A stretch of DNA of 6,223 nucleotides from Candidatus Heimdallarchaeota archaeon. Its GTDB lineage: Archaea > Asgardarchaeota > Heimdallarchaeia > Hodarchaeales > LC-3. Positions 5,777 to 6,223 of this stretch are shown in pieces. The notes below the pieces were generated by a model. It did not search any database. It had not been told where the DNA came from and was given only the letters and a program-made list of their open reading frames with translations. Where the stretch lies: assembly GCA_027364495.1 (NCBI GenBank), contig DAHXPE010000179.1:1-6223 (forward strand). Direction: 5' to 3'. Each line of letters opens with the position of its first letter. The first letter of the stretch is position 1. The position numbers were made by a program, and so were the translations under genes.

Positions 5777-5784
5777 CACAAAAC
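5777..5784. repeat. 8-bp target-site duplication, right copy
   Basis: CACAAAAC is identical to 37-44 and abuts the outer right repeat. Joining the two flanks with one copy removed gives the presumed empty site, in which TTCAGT...ATAAA on the left faces TTTAT...ACTGAA on the right as an imperfect palindrome. Confidence 0.85.
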
Positions 5785-5816
5785 AATCTTTATGACTGAA
5801 ATTGGTATTTTAATGA

Positions 5817-6110
5817 CGTTTTCAATTAAAAAAAAAATTAAAAGATTTATTTGCGAAATTATTTAAAATAGCTGAAAATCCATACTATTACATTAAAACT
5901 TACATTTCGCAGATTTAGCTTCTAAATTAGATATTAAAGTCATTGATGGACCAATAAGGCAAATTTGATCTTTTCTCATTTCCAAAAAACTAAAAAATAT
6001 TCATGGAGTAATATTTCAAAAAATAACGAATTTTTAAAAATTCACCAAGAATTTGATTGATAAAGAAAACATAAATATTGTCGGTTTTATAAATTTTTTT
6101 TAAATAACAA
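5817..6110 (+). pseudogene. Badly decayed protein gene in the right flank, unidentified
   Basis: Outside the transposon, successive frames look protein-like but are broken. 5817-5918 reads LKDLFAKLFKIAENPYYYIK and ends at a TAG. 5906-5968 reads FADLASKLDIKVIDGPIRQI and ends at a TGA. The frame then continues as FLISKKLKNIHGVIFQKI. Further segments NEFLKIHQEFD and DKENINIVGF follow in other frames. At least three frame changes or stops would have to be repaired. I do not recognise the family. The remaining bases to 6223 contain nothing I can support. Confidence 0.3.
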
Positions 6111-6223
6111 TTAAATAGTAAATAATAAATTTTATGTGAAAATATAAATCATTATGGAATTAAAAAGCTAAATTAGAAATTTTTAATCTATAAAATTAAA
6201 AATAAGTAAAATAATTTCAGTTA

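Noticed and set aside
5791..5866. A 24-codon plus-strand frame starting at an ATG just outside the transposon
   Set aside because: It has no ribosome binding site, is composed of lysines and isoleucines from A/T runs, and overlaps better-looking decayed coding sequence in another frame.

Overview
This is a very AT-rich window. Its features point to an archaeon, perhaps a mesophilic one, but I cannot name the lineage. The archaeal signs are a C-terminal halocin C8-like peptide domain, a GAGGTG ribosome binding site exactly where one is needed, and TATA-box-like promoters, one of them placed for a leaderless transcript. None of these is decisive alone, because small Xre regulators and transposases are shared with bacteria.

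Almost the whole window appears to be one transposon. Positions 45-69 and 5752-5776 are 25-bp terminal inverted repeats matching at 22 of 25 positions. They are flanked directly outside by an identical 8-bp sequence, CACAAAAC (37-44 and 5777-5784), which looks like a target-site duplication. A third copy of the right end lies inside, at 2856-2880, and is identical to the outer one over 25 bp. The simplest reading has three parts: a basic insertion sequence (45-2880) carrying the transposase; cargo (about 2881-5680); and, on the right, the relic end of a second, diverged copy, which still encodes the last dozen residues of a related transposase (5682-5720). The last event moved the full 5732-bp compound unit.

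The transposase part has two frames. orfA (289-957) is a DNA-binding protein with two helix-turn-helix regions, and orfB (963-2825) is a DDE-type catalytic protein with an IS256/MULE-like layout. A run of nine A residues (927-935) lies exactly where a -1 slip would fuse them into one protein of about 845 residues.

The cargo is the most interesting part. On the plus strand a six-helix membrane protein (2953-3534) is followed 10 nt later by a 67-residue Xre regulator (3545-3748). Convergent to these, on the minus strand, is a precursor whose last ~79 residues carry ten cysteines, like the archaeocin halocin C8 (3834-4814). Its natural start is probably further upstream at 4869, where a good ribosome binding site precedes a signal peptide, but a run of seven C residues puts the signal peptide one frame out. 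This is a mutation, a phase-variable switch or an assembly error. I infer that the membrane protein and regulator serve control or self-protection for the peptide.

The rest is debris: a piece resembling the start of a type I restriction R-subunit N-terminal domain (5217-5519, minus), a piece of an IS4/IS1634-like transposase (5563-5712, plus) and, outside the transposon, a badly decayed gene (5817 to about 6110). Positions 70-288 and 4883-5216 contain no gene I can support.
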